Origin: Bacteroidales bacterium
Lineage (GTDB): Bacteria > Bacteroidota > Bacteroidia > Bacteroidales > UBA932
NCBI GenBank assembly: GCA_017618115.1
Contig: JAFZUX010000014.1
Coordinates: forward strand, 20,225 to 84,224
DNA length: 64,000 nt
Reading direction: 5' to 3'
Shown here piece after piece: positions 43,500 through 53,217 of this stretch. The notes beneath the pieces are model-generated. The model had not been told where the DNA came from and did not search any database. It was given only the letters and a program-made list of their open reading frames with translations. Each line of letters opens with the position of its first letter. Position 1 is the first letter of the stretch. Made by a program: the position numbers and the translations under genes.

Positions 43500-44204
43500 A
43501 TGAAAAAGGTTGTATTTCTTATGGTTGCCGTGCTCTGTTCGCTGATGGCGGCGGGGCAGGAGAAAAAGTCTTTACCGGTTGATCCTACAATCTCATTTCT
43601 TGGGGTTCCGGTAGACGGCACCAAGTCTGATTTCATCAATGCACTTACTTCCAAGGGCTTTGCTTATGATATTGATGAAGAGGGTATGTTTGGGGAGTTT
43701 GAGGGAGAGAGCGCCTTTGTACATATCTCTGAGAATAAGGCTGGTAAGATTTATCAGATAATGGTCTATTTCCACACAAAAGAGAGTGCAAAAGAGTGTA
43801 TTGAGGTGTATAACAAAGTTGTGAACAGGTTCAACGCAGACAGCACAAATTACTGGTCTTTTTATGAAGAAGAGCTTATCCCGGAGAACGTTAATCTGGA
43901 TTCCCTGTTAAAGGAGAATGATGGTGAAATATGGGCTGAATACCTTCTGACTCAGGAGATAGATACTGTTGCCTATCTTCAGAACACCTTTGCCGCTCTG
44001 CTCAGCAAGTTCACGGAGGAGCAGTTAAAGAACCCAACCGAGGAGCAACGTTCAGAGACCATTTCAATTATGCAACAAGAGGTCACTAAGTTACACAACG
44101 GCAAAGCCTTCCTGGCTCTTTTAAAAGATCCGGATGAAGAGGGAAAATACTGCGTTATACTTTACCTCTACAATCAGAAGAATGAAGATCCGGATAAGGA
44201 ATAA
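43500..44204 (+). CDS. Secreted protein of unknown function
   Basis: The 234-residue product has a signal peptide (MKKVVFLMVAVLCSLMAAGQ). The mature part opens DPTISFLGVPVDGTKSDFINALTSKGF, a repeat-like beta-alpha motif seen in small periplasmic Bacteroidota proteins, and ends in a charged helix and DEEGKYCVILYLYNQKN. No catalytic motif, lipobox or known family is recognised. It follows the permease gene by 9 bases and converges with the esterase genes. Confidence 0.7.
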   Translation: MKKVVFLMVAVLCSLMAAGQEKKSLPVDPTISFLGVPVDGTKSDFINALTSKGFAYDIDEEGMFGEFEGESAFVHISENKAGKIYQIMVYFHTKESAKECIEVYNKVVNRFNADSTNYWSFYEEELIPENVNLDSLLKENDGEIWAEYLLTQEIDTVAYLQNTFAALLSKFTEEQLKNPTEEQRSETISIMQQEVTKLHNGKAFLALLKDPDEEGKYCVILYLYNQKNEDPDKE

Positions 44205-44218
44205 CCTTCTGGTTCTGA

Positions 44219-45076
44219 CTACTTAGCAAAGTTGCGGGAGGCAAAAGGAAGGGCGTTGCGGAGGGCAAGGTGCCAGTACTCCCAGTTATGGACGCCGTTG
44301 TTGATACGAAGTTCTGCCTTGATTTTCTTGTCTCTCATCTTTTGGTAGAGAAGAACGGAAAGATCCATCAGAAAATCATCATCTCCGCAATCTATGAACC
44401 ATTTAACGGTTCTCAGTTTCTTTACGGTAGCCTCATCCGCCTTCTCCACAAAATCTACGGCGGAGTTGTCAGATACGCTCTGGCAGACGATAAAGAGCTT
44501 GTCCTTCTTCTGGTTCTTGCCGCCAACCTGTCCCATCTTGTTGTCCAGCCAGGCGCTCATAGCATAGCAGGAGGAGAACATATCGGGATGTCTCTGACAA
44601 TAAACAACGCTGCCGCCGCCGCCCATGCTAAGGCCCATAATTGCGCGGTGCTCCTTGTCCCCTATTATTCTGTATTTCTTCTCAACCTCAGGCAGGAACT
44701 CCTGATAGAAGAAATCCTCGTATGGCCAGCCCTCTACGTTGAAGTAACCGTTCTGGTAGTTTCTCACGTCTGAGTCTCCCGCGTTAGGCATAACTATAAC
44801 CATCTCACAGGCTTCACCGGTGCCAATCAACTCATCTGCAATTAGTTTCATACCTCCGGACTTATCCCAGTTGGAATAGTTGCCGTAGAGTCCGTGGAGA
44901 AGATATACCACCGGATACTGTTTAACGGACTTTTCAAAGCCGGTTGGAAGGTATACGTTGTACTTCTGCCAGCAGTTCAGATTTTTGCTGTAGATGCTGT
45001 CTGTGACTATTTTGCCTGCCGTGGCGCTAACTGAAATGCCAAGCAGCAGAATCAGAGAGAGAATATATTTTTTCAT
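44219..45076 (-). CDS. Secreted alpha/beta-hydrolase esterase (first of a tandem pair)
   Basis: The 285-residue D-type esterase (feruloyl/acetyl esterase or S-formylglutathione hydrolase-like fold) has a signal peptide (MKKYILSLILLLGISVSATA). YLLHGLYGNYSNWDKSGGM is the oxyanion-hole region and MGLSMGGGGSVVYCQRHPD holds the nucleophile Ser. DCGDDDFL and NGVHNWEYW supply the acid and His. Substrate is unknown; polysaccharide-bound esters are typical in this phylum. A close paralogue lies 21 bases upstream. Confidence 0.87.
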   Translation of the reverse strand: MKKYILSLILLLGISVSATAGKIVTDSIYSKNLNCWQKYNVYLPTGFEKSVKQYPVVYLLHGLYGNYSNWDKSGGMKLIADELIGTGEACEMVIVMPNAGDSDVRNYQNGYFNVEGWPYEDFFYQEFLPEVEKKYRIIGDKEHRAIMGLSMGGGGSVVYCQRHPDMFSSCYAMSAWLDNKMGQVGGKNQKKDKLFIVCQSVSDNSAVDFVEKADEATVKKLRTVKWFIDCGDDDFLMDLSVLLYQKMRDKKIKAELRINNGVHNWEYWHLALRNALPFASRNFAK

Positions 45077-45097
45077 AATCGCGATATGTTTTCAATT

Positions 45098-45952
45098 CTA
45101 TTTACTGAAGCTCCTTGATGCAAAAGGAAGGGCCAGCTTTAAAGCTGTGTGCCAGTATTCCCAGTTGTGGCCGCTGTTGCGAACGCGGAATTCCGCCTTA
45201 ATTTTCTTCTGGCGCATCTTCTGGTAGAAGAGCACGTTCTGGTCCAAAAGGTGATCCTCATCTCCGCAATCTATGAACCATTTAATGCTGCGGAGGTTTT
45301 TAACGGTATTCTCATCTGCATTTTCCACAAAAGCAATGGCGGAATTCTCTCTCACGCTTTTGTTTAGTTTATAGAGCATATTTCCCTGGCGGGCCTTCTC
45401 CTCATTGAGATTCTCGGTGTCCAGCCAGGCGCTCATGGCGTAGCAGGAGGAGAACATATCGGGATGCTTCTGGCAGTAAACAGTGCATCCGCCGCCGCCC
45501 ATACTCAGGCCCATAATGGCGCGGTGCCCCTTATCCCCTTTTATGCGGTACTTTTTCTCCACCTCAGGCATAAACTCCTGGAAGAAAAAGTCTTCATACC
45601 TCCAACCCGGCACGTTGAAATAGCCGTTCTGCACTTTGTAAATGTCATAGTCTCCCGCCGTTGGCATCACGATGACCATAGGGCAAGACTCGCCGCTTTT
45701 AATCTGCTCATCTGCAACGAGTTTCATTCTACCCATCTTATCCCAGTCCTCGTATGCTCCGTACATTCCGTGGAGCAGATAGACCACCGGATATTGCTCG
45801 TTTGACTGATCAAAACCATCCGGAAGATAGACGTTGTACTTGATTGTGAAGTTGAGGATATTGCTCTTGATAGAGTCTGTAACTATCTTACCCGCATTGG
45901 CAACAACCACGGAACAGGCAAGCATAATCAAAGGAAGAAAAAACTTTCTCAT
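45098..45952 (-). CDS. Secreted alpha/beta-hydrolase esterase (second of a tandem pair)
   Basis: The 284-residue product begins MRKFFLPLIMLACSVVVANA, a signal peptide, and shares KIVTDSI, YLLHGMYGAYEDWDKMGRM, MGLSMGGGGCTVYCQKHPDMFSSCYAMSAWLD and the C-terminal HNWEYWHTAL with its neighbour. All catalytic positions are intact. Codons upstream of 45952 stay open but would destroy the signal peptide. The strong likeness of the two suggests a duplication followed by change in surface loops. Confidence 0.87.
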   Translation of the reverse strand: MRKFFLPLIMLACSVVVANAGKIVTDSIKSNILNFTIKYNVYLPDGFDQSNEQYPVVYLLHGMYGAYEDWDKMGRMKLVADEQIKSGESCPMVIVMPTAGDYDIYKVQNGYFNVPGWRYEDFFFQEFMPEVEKKYRIKGDKGHRAIMGLSMGGGGCTVYCQKHPDMFSSCYAMSAWLDTENLNEEKARQGNMLYKLNKSVRENSAIAFVENADENTVKNLRSIKWFIDCGDEDHLLDQNVLFYQKMRQKKIKAEFRVRNSGHNWEYWHTALKLALPFASRSFSK

Positions 45953-45963
45953 AACTGCTGTTT

Positions 45964-46845
45964 TTACAAAGATAGTGAAAATTTCCAGAGTTTGGAGTGG
46001 CGCGGCTGCTTTGGGGTATGGAAGATTACATAAACCCAATTACCGTGAATATCAAGCCCTTCCGGCTCATCCATGAGGCCGTTCAAATTCTGGGTGCGTT
46101 CTATCCGTTTGGTTTTAAGGTTCACTATATGAAGGAGTCTGTCATAAGGAGGATAGCCGTCCGGAAGGAAGGCGTAGTCTCCCATCACAAAACTTCCCTG
46201 CCAGATGTTGATACCCTCTTCTATGCGTGTAACATCCAATACGTCAGAATCTTTAAGATGCACTTCCCCGTTGGTGTCAGAGTCTTTAAGGCGTGGCATC
46301 TTGAACTTTTTCAGAATCTTGAACTTTCCGTTTATGCCTCCGAACGTATATATGAAACCGTTCTTAACGTCTGCACACCAGTCAATTGAGCCGGGATAGT
46401 CCGTTCCCTCATAGTAAATCTTCTGCACAATCTTTCCGCTTCCGTTATTGATATCAGTTACAAAGCAGGCGTGTTTTCCTCTGCACTCGGAAACGTAAAG
46501 CAGAGGTAACTTATCTTTCTTAGAGAGTTTCTCTTTTCCAAAGAAAGCGTTGTTGCAGTGAGAGTCATTGCCCTCCATCATAAAGGCGGAAACCAGCGTT
46601 TTCTTCTTCATATCAAAGATGCAGCACATTCCCTTATCATGCAGAACCACAGCATATTGCTTATACATAGCAAAGCCCTGTGTAGAGCCCTTTACCTTTA
46701 CGCTGTCCGGAGTCCAGTCTGCAAAGTCACAGACAAATTCGGCCGTAAGCGGAACCTTTGCGGCATCCTTAATCTTCACCTGCGCCGTTGCAATACAACC
46801 GGCAAACAGAAACAGTGCAACAATCCAAAATCTTTTCATAAACAT
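45964..46845 (-). CDS. Putative lipoprotein with beta-propeller-like body
   Basis: The 293-residue protein starts MFMKRFWIVALFLFAGC, whose LFAGC fits a lipobox, so it should be lipid-anchored. The mature part shows repeated strands with VVLHDKGMCCIFDMKKKTL, SIDWCADVKNGFIYTFGGINGKF and GNWVYVIFHTP, a pattern of a 5- to 6-bladed propeller. No enzyme motif is recognised. An alternative ATG at 46839 removes two residues and keeps the signal. It lies between the GSCFA and esterase genes. Confidence 0.68.
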   Translation of the reverse strand: MFMKRFWIVALFLFAGCIATAQVKIKDAAKVPLTAEFVCDFADWTPDSVKVKGSTQGFAMYKQYAVVLHDKGMCCIFDMKKKTLVSAFMMEGNDSHCNNAFFGKEKLSKKDKLPLLYVSECRGKHACFVTDINNGSGKIVQKIYYEGTDYPGSIDWCADVKNGFIYTFGGINGKFKILKKFKMPRLKDSDTNGEVHLKDSDVLDVTRIEEGINIWQGSFVMGDYAFLPDGYPPYDRLLHIVNLKTKRIERTQNLNGLMDEPEGLDIHGNWVYVIFHTPKQPRHSKLWKFSLSL

Positions 46846-47742
46846 CTATTTTTGTTGGTGGTGTGAGGCTTTGAATTTCTTGAGTTCTTCAGTCATTTTA
46901 AAGTAGCAGTCCGGGGATATGCGGCTCTCTGTAAAGCGCTCAAAAATATACTTTTGCGCCTGCTCTGAAGGATGAGTCATATCCTCCGCATACCAGCGGT
47001 AATCTCTCAGTTCATCCATCATAATCTCGTATGAAGGGAAGTACTCCAACGCTCCCGTTGTGTCATTATTTATTGCGTTGTCTATTGCAACAAGCAGCGT
47101 TGCCTTGCTTACCTTGTTGCCGTGAGCTCCGTCCGCCAGGTGACGTATAGGGCTTACATTCAGTATGATGCGCTTCTTTGGAAAAAGTTCCGCAATCCGT
47201 GAGATAAGAGAACTCTGTTCCTCCGATTGCACAAACTCTCTAACGAACTCACCTGCAGGCATTTTGTGGCAGTTGGAAACCACAAAGTCTGTATTCTTTA
47301 GTTTGAAAACAAAAGAGGTGCCCAATGTAATTATCAGAATATCCGCCTTGTACAGAAACTCGGATGCCTCCTCCAATTCCCTGTTTGCCTTCTTTAAAAA
47401 ATCATCTGCGGTAAAACCATCCGCCTCTCTTACTCCGCACCTTGAGTGATGAGCCCACGTTACAAACTTTCCGTCCGGACGCAGAAAAACATCAGTCTTT
47501 GTAAACAATGGATTATCAGCACTTCTGACAATGCCGCATACAGCCGCCATTCTCATTAGAGAGTTGTAAACGGAGCAGACATTGTACAAAGTTCCAAACG
47601 GATTAACCATACAGTCAAACCCGTACATCTTCATCATCTCTCCCATATTGTCTGCAAAGCAACTCCCAAGAGTAAGAATCTTACTTGAGTAGTCAATCTT
47701 TTTCTCGCAAGAGGGAATGTCTACTGTTGTTAATATTTTCAT
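46846..47742 (-). CDS. GSCFA-domain protein
   Basis: The 298-residue protein carries the family signature TLGSCFADNMGEMMKMYGFDCMVNPFGTLYN near residues 26-56, and a SGNH-hydrolase-like layout with TLGTSFVFK, VSPIRHLADG and the C-terminal DMTHPSEQAQKYIFERF holding the catalytic Asp-His. GSCFA proteins of Bacteroidota are often annotated as acetylhydrolases or left unnamed. There is no signal peptide, so it should be cytoplasmic. It overlaps queG by four bases (ATGA). Confidence 0.88.
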   Translation of the reverse strand: MKILTTVDIPSCEKKIDYSSKILTLGSCFADNMGEMMKMYGFDCMVNPFGTLYNVCSVYNSLMRMAAVCGIVRSADNPLFTKTDVFLRPDGKFVTWAHHSRCGVREADGFTADDFLKKANRELEEASEFLYKADILIITLGTSFVFKLKNTDFVVSNCHKMPAGEFVREFVQSEEQSSLISRIAELFPKKRIILNVSPIRHLADGAHGNKVSKATLLVAIDNAINNDTTGALEYFPSYEIMMDELRDYRWYAEDMTHPSEQAQKYIFERFTESRISPDCYFKMTEELKKFKASHHQQK

Positions 47743-48704
47743 CTCGATAGATTAAATTTTATCTTTTTCAATCCTGCTCTTTTGAGCGGTGAATCTTTAA
47801 ACAGAGTGTTGAACTCCTCCTCACCCATGTTGTTCCAAAACTCTTCCGTGCTGTTTTCCAGTAGCTTACGGTTAACCTGAAACTCTTCCCATCCAGGGCG
47901 GTTGAACCTGTTCCACGGGCAGGCGTTCATGCAGTCATCACAACCGAATATCCACTTTTCACAACCACTCATCTTAGCCATTGAGTTGCTATCAGGCTCC
48001 GCCGGCAACGGTTCCTCTATTGTCTTATAGGATAGGCACTTGGAAGCGTCAATCTTATTAGGTGCATAGAGCGCCTTTTGCGAGCAGGCATCCAGGCACC
48101 TTGTACAACTTCCGCAACCAACTGAAGGTGAGAGTATTTCAGACTGCGGCAATTCTGCTGTGGTGATAATTATTCCAATGAAGTTTTTGATTCCGACCTT
48201 GGGACTGATTAAAAAGTTGTTCTTCCCAATAAAGCCCACTCCGGCTCTTACGCCCCAGGCTCTCTCCATTACGGGAGCGGAATCCGTAAAGACACGGCTG
48301 GTTGCACCCACCTCGTTCTTAAGGAGTTGCGCAATTACATAAAGTTTGTTTTTTATAACGGTGTGGTAATCCGTTCCGTAGGCATACTGAGAGACTTTCA
48401 GTCTTGTATGGCCGCAAGGGTTGGTGTTGACAGAATCCATCGGGGAGGAGAAAGGTGCCAGAAAAACAATCACGCTCTTTGCCCCCTCAACCAAAAGAGA
48501 AGGGTCCATCCTTTTGTCAAAGTTGCGGCTCAGGTACTCCATCCGCCCAAAGTGGCCCAGCCTCTCCGCCTCCAGAAAGCGGCTCTCCTCTACGGAATCC
48601 GTAAGGGAGTGCACTTTGGCAAAGCCAACGTCTGCAAAGCCAAGCTCCAGGGCCAGGAGCCGGATCCTCTCTTTGAGTTCCTCTTTAGAAATTGCAGGCG
48701 TCAT
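47739..48704 (-). CDS. queG: Epoxyqueuosine reductase
   Basis: Catalyses the last step of queuosine synthesis, reducing epoxyqueuosine in tRNA with cobalamin and two 4Fe-4S clusters. The 321-residue product has KVSQYAYGTDYHTVIKNKL, cobalamin-side GFIGKNNFLISPKVG and cluster motifs CGSCTRCLDACSQKAL and CDDCMNACPWNRFN. It lacks the C-terminal HEAT repeats of longer homologues. The ATG at 48704 replaces a TTG three codons upstream. With tgt it gives two steps of queuosine formation in the window. Confidence 0.95.
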   Translation of the reverse strand: MTPAISKEELKERIRLLALELGFADVGFAKVHSLTDSVEESRFLEAERLGHFGRMEYLSRNFDKRMDPSLLVEGAKSVIVFLAPFSSPMDSVNTNPCGHTRLKVSQYAYGTDYHTVIKNKLYVIAQLLKNEVGATSRVFTDSAPVMERAWGVRAGVGFIGKNNFLISPKVGIKNFIGIIITTAELPQSEILSPSVGCGSCTRCLDACSQKALYAPNKIDASKCLSYKTIEEPLPAEPDSNSMAKMSGCEKWIFGCDDCMNACPWNRFNRPGWEEFQVNRKLLENSTEEFWNNMGEEEFNTLFKDSPLKRAGLKKIKFNLSR

Positions 48705-48751
48705 CCTCTCCAATACTTTAAATTCTCTTGCAAGTTAAGACATTTTTCTTT

Positions 48752-48759
48752 TAAATTTG
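48752..48759 (+). promoter_or_regulatory. Candidate promoter for the SDR threonine dehydrogenase gene
   Basis: TAAATTTG matches TAnnTTTG and a TTG lies about 21 bases upstream (48728-48730), close to the standard Bacteroidota spacing. The start codon follows 47 bases later. Confidence 0.5.
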
Positions 48760-48806
48760 TGGCAAATAAGCAACAATTGCTTTTAAGTTTAAAATTTGAA
48801 TTAAGA

Positions 48807-49769
48807 ATGAAAAAGATATTGGTAGTAGGCGCCGGCGGGCAGATTGGAACAGAACTGGTTCCTCATCTTCAGAAAACGTATGGAGAGGAGAATGTTATTG
48901 CCGGTGAGGTGAGAGAAGAGGTAGTTAAGAAACTCTCTGAGAAATGCATCGCGATAAAGCTGGATGCTCTTGATTTTCAAGGTTATGGAGAGGCTATCAA
49001 AAAGTATCAGATAGACGGCATTTACAACCTGGTTGCACTGCTTTCCGCAAAGGGAGAGCTCAATCCGGACCTGGCCTGGAAGATAAATATGGGAGCTCTT
49101 TTAAACTCCCTCAACCTTGCCCGCGAGTTTAAGTGCGCGCTCTTTACCCCTTCATCCATAGGCGCTTTCGGCAGCAACACGCCTCACCAGATGACCCCGC
49201 AGGACACCATAATGAGGCCTGATACCATCTACGGAGTCTGCAAAGTTTCCGGAGAACTTCTCAGCGATTATTACTTCAAACGTTTTGGCGTAGATACACG
49301 CAGCGTCCGCTTCCCGGGAATCATTTCCAACGGTTGCATGCCGGGCGGCGGCACAACGGATTATGCGGTTGAAGTCTTCTATGAGGCGGTAAAGAACGGC
49401 AGATACACCTGCACAGTTCCTTCAGACGCCTATATGGATATGCTCTATATGCCTGATGCACTGGAGGCTACCACACAGTTGATGGAGGCTGATCCTTCCA
49501 AACTCATCCACCGCAACAGCTTCAACATTGCATCTATGAGTTTCACTCCTGAGCAACTCTTCACGGAGATTAAAAAGAGAATCCCTTCATTCACGTGGGA
49601 TTACAATATAGACCCTGTAAAAGCCGCCATAGCAGCAAGTTGGCCGGACGTAATGGATGACAGTTGCGCTCGCAAAGAGTGGGGCTGGAATCCAAAGTGG
49701 GGCCTGCAGGAGATGATAGATGATATGCTCCGCGTCTGCAAAGAAAAACTTGAGCGCGGCGAGTACTAA
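48807..49769 (+). CDS. SDR-type L-threonine dehydrogenase / NAD-dependent epimerase
   Basis: The 320-residue extended short-chain dehydrogenase has ILVVGAGGQIGTEL for NAD binding, the serine in FTPSSIGAFG and the catalytic YGVCK. The sequence DTRSVRFPGIISNGCMPGGGTTDYAVEVFYEAVK matches the SDR L-threonine 3-dehydrogenases, which give 2-amino-3-ketobutyrate and then glycine. A general sugar epimerase is the alternative. The frame is open well upstream, but the dinucleotide-binding start fixes the ATG at 48807. Confidence 0.88.
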   Translation: MKKILVVGAGGQIGTELVPHLQKTYGEENVIAGEVREEVVKKLSEKCIAIKLDALDFQGYGEAIKKYQIDGIYNLVALLSAKGELNPDLAWKINMGALLNSLNLAREFKCALFTPSSIGAFGSNTPHQMTPQDTIMRPDTIYGVCKVSGELLSDYYFKRFGVDTRSVRFPGIISNGCMPGGGTTDYAVEVFYEAVKNGRYTCTVPSDAYMDMLYMPDALEATTQLMEADPSKLIHRNSFNIASMSFTPEQLFTEIKKRIPSFTWDYNIDPVKAAIAASWPDVMDDSCARKEWGWNPKWGLQEMIDDMLRVCKEKLERGEY

Positions 49770-49800
49770 AAAAAGGACTATCGCGATGATAGTCCTTTTT
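49770..49800. terminator. Bidirectional intrinsic terminator
   Basis: A perfect 13-bp stem (AAAAAGGACTATC / GATAGTCCTTTTT) with a five-base loop is flanked by T runs on both strands. It sits between the convergent SDR dehydrogenase and rplQ and ends both the alpha operon and the dehydrogenase transcript. Confidence 0.92.
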
Positions 49801-49825
49801 TTTGTAGGTTAGGTTTTGTTCAACC

Positions 49826-50323
49826 TTATTCAGCTTTTGGCTCTGCAGCCTTCTCCTCTTTTGCCTCAGCCTTTGGAGCCTCAGCCTTTGGAGCGGCCTT
49901 CTTTGCACGGCTTCTTCTGGTAGTAGTCTTCTTCTCAGCCTTAGCCTCTTTCTGAGGAACTGCTGCGCTGAAGTCTACGAGCTCAATGAATGCCATGTCT
50001 GCAGCGTCGCCTGCTCTGAAGCCTGTCTTGAGGATACGAGTGTATCCGCCGGGACGCTCTGCAACCTTAGGTGCAATTGTTCTGAAAAGCTCAGTAACAG
50101 CCTCTTTCTGCTTGAGATAGCTGAATACGACACGGCGGTTTGCTGTAGTGTCGTCCTTGCTCTTGGTAATAAGCGGCTCAACATAAGTTCTGAGAACTTT
50201 TGCCTTAGCAAGGGTAGTCTCAATGTGCTTGTTCATGATGAGTGAGCAAGCCATATTTGAAAGCATTGCCTTACGGTGTCCGCTCTTACGTCCAAGATGA
50301 TTAACTGTCTTATTGTGTCTCAT
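49826..50323 (-). CDS. rplQ: 50S ribosomal protein L17
   Basis: Large-subunit protein near the peptide exit tunnel. The core [29 protein letters not shown] and [10 protein letters not shown] is typical. The 165 residues include a C-terminal Lys/Ala/Glu-rich tail of about 40 residues ([18 protein letters not shown]...), a usual feature in Bacteroidota. Last gene of the alpha operon, 8 bases after rpoA and 25 bases before the terminator. Confidence 0.97.
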   Translation of the reverse strand: MRHNKTVNHLGRKSGHRKAMLSNMACSLIMNKHIETTLAKAKVLRTYVEPLITKSKDDTTANRRVVFSYLKQKEAVTELFRTIAPKVAERPGGYTRILKTGFRAGDAADMAFIELVDFSAAVPQKEAKAEKKTTTRRSRAKKAAPKAEAPKAEAKEEKAAEPKAE

Positions 50324-50331
50324 TTCTTAAA

Positions 50332-51321
50332 CTATTTATCAATTTTATACTTGGATATATCCATTCCGAAACGGAGACCGTGTTTCTCAACAAGTGCCTC
50401 TATCTCTGTCATAGACTTTTTACCGAAGTTTCTGAACTTCATAAGCTCACTCTTCTGGTGAGATACAAGGTCTGCGAAGGTCTCAATATCAGCTGCTTTG
50501 AGGCAGTTGATAGCTCTTACTGAAAGATCTTGATCTGTAAGCTTGTTATTCAGAAGCTGTCTCATTCTCATATCGTCCTCGTTGAGAGAATTTTCCTCTG
50601 TCTTACCAGGGTCCTCAATCTCAAGTTTGTCCTCTGAGAAGAGCATAAAGTGATATATCAGAATCTTAGCCGCCTCAAGGAGAGCATCTTTCGGATGGAT
50701 GGAACCGTCTGTTGTAATCTCCAGAGAGAGAGACTCATAGTCTGTCTTCTGTGCAATACGGCAAGGAGCCACTGTGTACTTCACATTCACTATAGGAGTG
50801 AAGATGGAGTCTATTGCAATTGTTCCAACAGGAGCGTTCTCATTCTTGTTCTCATCTGCAGGCACCCAGCCTCTTCCCTTACCGATAGTCAAAGTAACTA
50901 CCAGTTTAACAGACTCTTCCATTGAGCAGATGTGCTGCTCAGGGTTGAGAACCTTGAAAGAGGAGAGCTTCTTAGATATATCCTCGGCGGTAAACTCTTT
51001 CTTACCCCCAATTGAAAGTGTAACGGTCTCACCTTCTTCAGTCTCGATCATTCTCTTGAATCTAACCTTCTTAAGGTTGAGAATGATATCGATAACTCCC
51101 TCAATAACTCCGTGGATTGTTGCAAACTCGTGGTCTACACCCTCAATCTTAACGGAAGTGATTGCGAAACCTTCAAGGGAGGACAAGAGCACTCTTCTCA
51201 AAGCGTTACCAATGGTAATTCCATATCTTGGTTCGAGTGGTCTGAACTCAAACTTTCCAAAGGTATCCGTAGATTCGAGTACCAAAAGCTTGTCGGGTTT
51301 TTGAAATGCTAATATCGCCAT
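50332..51321 (-). CDS. rpoA: DNA-directed RNA polymerase alpha subunit
   Basis: Assembly platform of RNA polymerase and target of activators. The 329 residues include the N-terminal assembly domain ([29 protein letters not shown]) and the C-terminal domain ([44 protein letters not shown]) with helix-hairpin-helix DNA contacts; in this protein the former reads VRAINCL. Length and order rpsD-rpoA-rplQ are canonical. Confidence 0.98.
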   Translation of the reverse strand: MAILAFQKPDKLLVLESTDTFGKFEFRPLEPRYGITIGNALRRVLLSSLEGFAITSVKIEGVDHEFATIHGVIEGVIDIILNLKKVRFKRMIETEEGETVTLSIGGKKEFTAEDISKKLSSFKVLNPEQHICSMEESVKLVVTLTIGKGRGWVPADENKNENAPVGTIAIDSIFTPIVNVKYTVAPCRIAQKTDYESLSLEITTDGSIHPKDALLEAAKILIYHFMLFSEDKLEIEDPGKTEENSLNEDDMRMRQLLNNKLTDQDLSVRAINCLKAADIETFADLVSHQKSELMKFRNFGKKSMTEIEALVEKHGLRFGMDISKYKIDK

Positions 51322-51358
51322 ATTAATTCGTTTTTTTGGTTATTGGATGGGCGAGCCG

Positions 51359-51979
51359 TTACTTAGAGTACAACTCGACGATCAGCTGCTCGTTAATATT
51401 CTCAGGAATCTCTGTTCTGTCAGGCAAATTTAAGAATTTACCCTCAAGTTTCTCAGGGTTCCACTCGAGCCAAGAGTAGTGAGCCGGAGATGCAGCCAAT
51501 GAAGCCTGCACAACCTCAAGACTCTTTGATCTCTCTCTGACTCCAACTACATCACCAGGTTTAACGTGAGCTGAAGGAATACCCATAACATCGCCGTTGA
51601 GAACAATGTGACGATGGCTTACGAGCTGTCTTGCAGCTGCTCTTGTAGGAGCGATACCAAGCCTGTAGACGATATTGTCAAGTCTAGACTCAAGGAGCAT
51701 AATCAGGTTAACACCCTTTACACCCTTCATCTTGGATGCCTCAGTATAGAGGTTACGGAACTGTCTCTCAAGAACACCGTAAGTATACTTTACTTTCTCT
51801 TTCTCCTTTAACTGAGTACCGTACTCTGAAACTTTCTTTCTCTTCTTTGCTGCACCGTGCTGGCCTGAAGGATAGTTTTTGTTATCTCTAACTCTCTTCT
51901 CATAGGCCTTGTCAGGTCCATAAATAGGCTCACCGAATTTGCGAGCGATCTTTGTTTTTGGTCCAGTATATCTAGCCAT
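51359..51979 (-). CDS. rpsD: 30S ribosomal protein S4
   Basis: Primary 16S rRNA-binding protein and usual autoregulator of the alpha operon. The 206-residue product has [21 protein letters not shown] and the S4 RNA-binding domain with [30 protein letters not shown]. No zinc-ribbon cysteines are present at the N-terminus, so it is the zinc-free form. Confidence 0.98.
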   Translation of the reverse strand: MARYTGPKTKIARKFGEPIYGPDKAYEKRVRDNKNYPSGQHGAAKKRKKVSEYGTQLKEKEKVKYTYGVLERQFRNLYTEASKMKGVKGVNLIMLLESRLDNIVYRLGIAPTRAAARQLVSHRHIVLNGDVMGIPSAHVKPGDVVGVRERSKSLEVVQASLAASPAHYSWLEWNPEKLEGKFLNLPDRTEIPENINEQLIVELYSK

Positions 51980-51999
51980 ATTCTTATACGATTAATCAG

Positions 52000-52389
52000 T
52001 TAAACTCTACGACGACCTTTAGGTCTGCAACCGTTGTGAGGAAGTGGAGTAACGTCAATAATTTCAGTTACCTCAATACCTGCATTGTGAATAGTTCTGA
52101 TAGCTGACTCACGGCCTGCACCAGGACCCTTTACAAAAGCTCTCACTTTACGCAAACCTGCGTCGAATGCAACCTTTGCACAATCTTCAGCAGCAACCTG
52201 AGCTGCATAAGGAGTGTTCTTCTTTGATCCTCTGAAGCCCATCTTACCGGCTGAGGACCAGCTGATAACCTGACCCTTCATATTGGTCAGAGTTACTATA
52301 ACGTTGTTGAATGTAGATGAGATGTGAGCCTGACCCACAGCATCTACCTTTACAACTCTCTTTCTGTTTGAAGCTACTTTCTTTGCCAT
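52000..52389 (-). CDS. rpsK: 30S ribosomal protein S11
   Basis: Platform protein of the small subunit near the mRNA exit. The 129 residues include [43 protein letters not shown] and [13 protein letters not shown], ending [15 protein letters not shown], all typical. It lies 20 bases upstream of rpsD. Confidence 0.98.
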   Translation of the reverse strand: MAKKVASNRKRVVKVDAVGQAHISSTFNNVIVTLTNMKGQVISWSSAGKMGFRGSKKNTPYAAQVAAEDCAKVAFDAGLRKVRAFVKGPGAGRESAIRTIHNAGIEVTEIIDVTPLPHNGCRPKGRRRV

Positions 52390-52401
52390 AACTAACTGCC
52401 T

Positions 52402-52779
52402 TTATTTAGTTGCCTTCTTCTTGTTAGCAACGGTCTTCTTCTTACCCTTTCTTGTACGGGCGTTGTTCTTAGTACTTTGCCCTCTTACAGGCAGACCTAG
52501 TCTATGACGGATACCTCTGTAACATCCGATATCCATAAGACGTTTGATGTTCAACTGAGTTGCGGTACGAAGCTCGCCCTCAATCTTATACTCCTCTGCA
52601 ATCGTCTTTCTTATTGCAGCAATTTGGTCATCTGTCCAATCTTGTACCTTGATATTAACATCAATGTTATTCTTCTCAAGGATCTTTTTGGCAGAATTAC
52701 GACCAATTCCGAAGATATAGGTAAGACCTATCTCTCCCCTTTTGTTTTTTGGTAAATCTACACCGGCTATACGTGCCAT
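52402..52779 (-). CDS. rpsM: 30S ribosomal protein S13
   Basis: Head protein contacting the P-site tRNA and the bridge to the large subunit. The 125-residue sequence [27 protein letters not shown] and [24 protein letters not shown] is standard. The Lys-rich tail is longer than in E. coli, as is usual for the phylum. Confidence 0.98.
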   Translation of the reverse strand: MARIAGVDLPKNKRGEIGLTYIFGIGRNSAKKILEKNNIDVNIKVQDWTDDQIAAIRKTIAEEYKIEGELRTATQLNIKRLMDIGCYRGIRHRLGLPVRGQSTKNNARTRKGKKKTVANKKKATK

Positions 52780-52838
52780 ATTCTATTGTTTACTTGATTA
52801 GAAATTTTTTCTGTTTAACAATCCGTTAGCAAGGTTTA

Positions 52839-52955
52839 TTAACCCTGACGCATCTTGAACTTAGGGTTCTTCTTGCAGATAATGTAAACGCGTCCCTTGC
52901 GTCTTACAATCTTGCAATCATCGCTGCGCTTTTTTACTGAAGCTTTGACTTTCAT
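52839..52955 (-). CDS. rpmJ: 50S ribosomal protein L36
   Basis: A 38-residue protein [20 protein letters not shown]... ending NPKFKMRQG, unmistakably L36. Only two (C14 and C27) of the four zinc ligands of classic L36 remain, with C11 as Ser and the His as Phe, so zinc binding is doubtful. It sits between infA and rpsM as usual. Confidence 0.95.
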   Translation of the reverse strand: MKVKASVKKRSDDCKIVRRKGRVYIICKKNPKFKMRQG

Positions 52956-52997
52956 AGTATTTTGTTTTTATAATTTATTCTTTACGAGCCAATTACA

Positions 52998-53216
52998 TTA
53001 CTTATATCTGAAGGATATTCTTCCCTTTGTAAGGTCATACGGAGACATCTCCACCTTAACCCTATCTCCCGGAAGAATCTTGATGTAGTGCATACGCATC
53101 TTGCCTGAAATATGCGCAATAATCACCGGACCGTTGTCCAGTTCTACCTTGAACATTGCATTGGACAATGCCTCAAGTATTACGCCGTCTCTTTCAATTG
53201 CTTCCTGTTTAGCCAT
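52998..53216 (-). CDS. infA: Translation initiation factor IF-1
   Basis: The 72-residue OB-fold protein covers the A site during initiation. [72 protein letters not shown] is split by no gap; the MAKQEAIE start at 53216 is the family start, one base after map, and an upstream open stretch overlapping map was rejected. Confidence 0.98.
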   Translation of the reverse strand: MAKQEAIERDGVILEALSNAMFKVELDNGPVIIAHISGKMRMHYIKILPGDRVKVEMSPYDLTKGRISFRYK

Positions 53217-53217
53217 A

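Noticed and set aside
48327-48806. Long in-frame N-terminal extension of the threonine dehydrogenase
   Set aside because: It overlaps queG on the other strand and precedes a clear promoter and the canonical dinucleotide-binding start at 48807.
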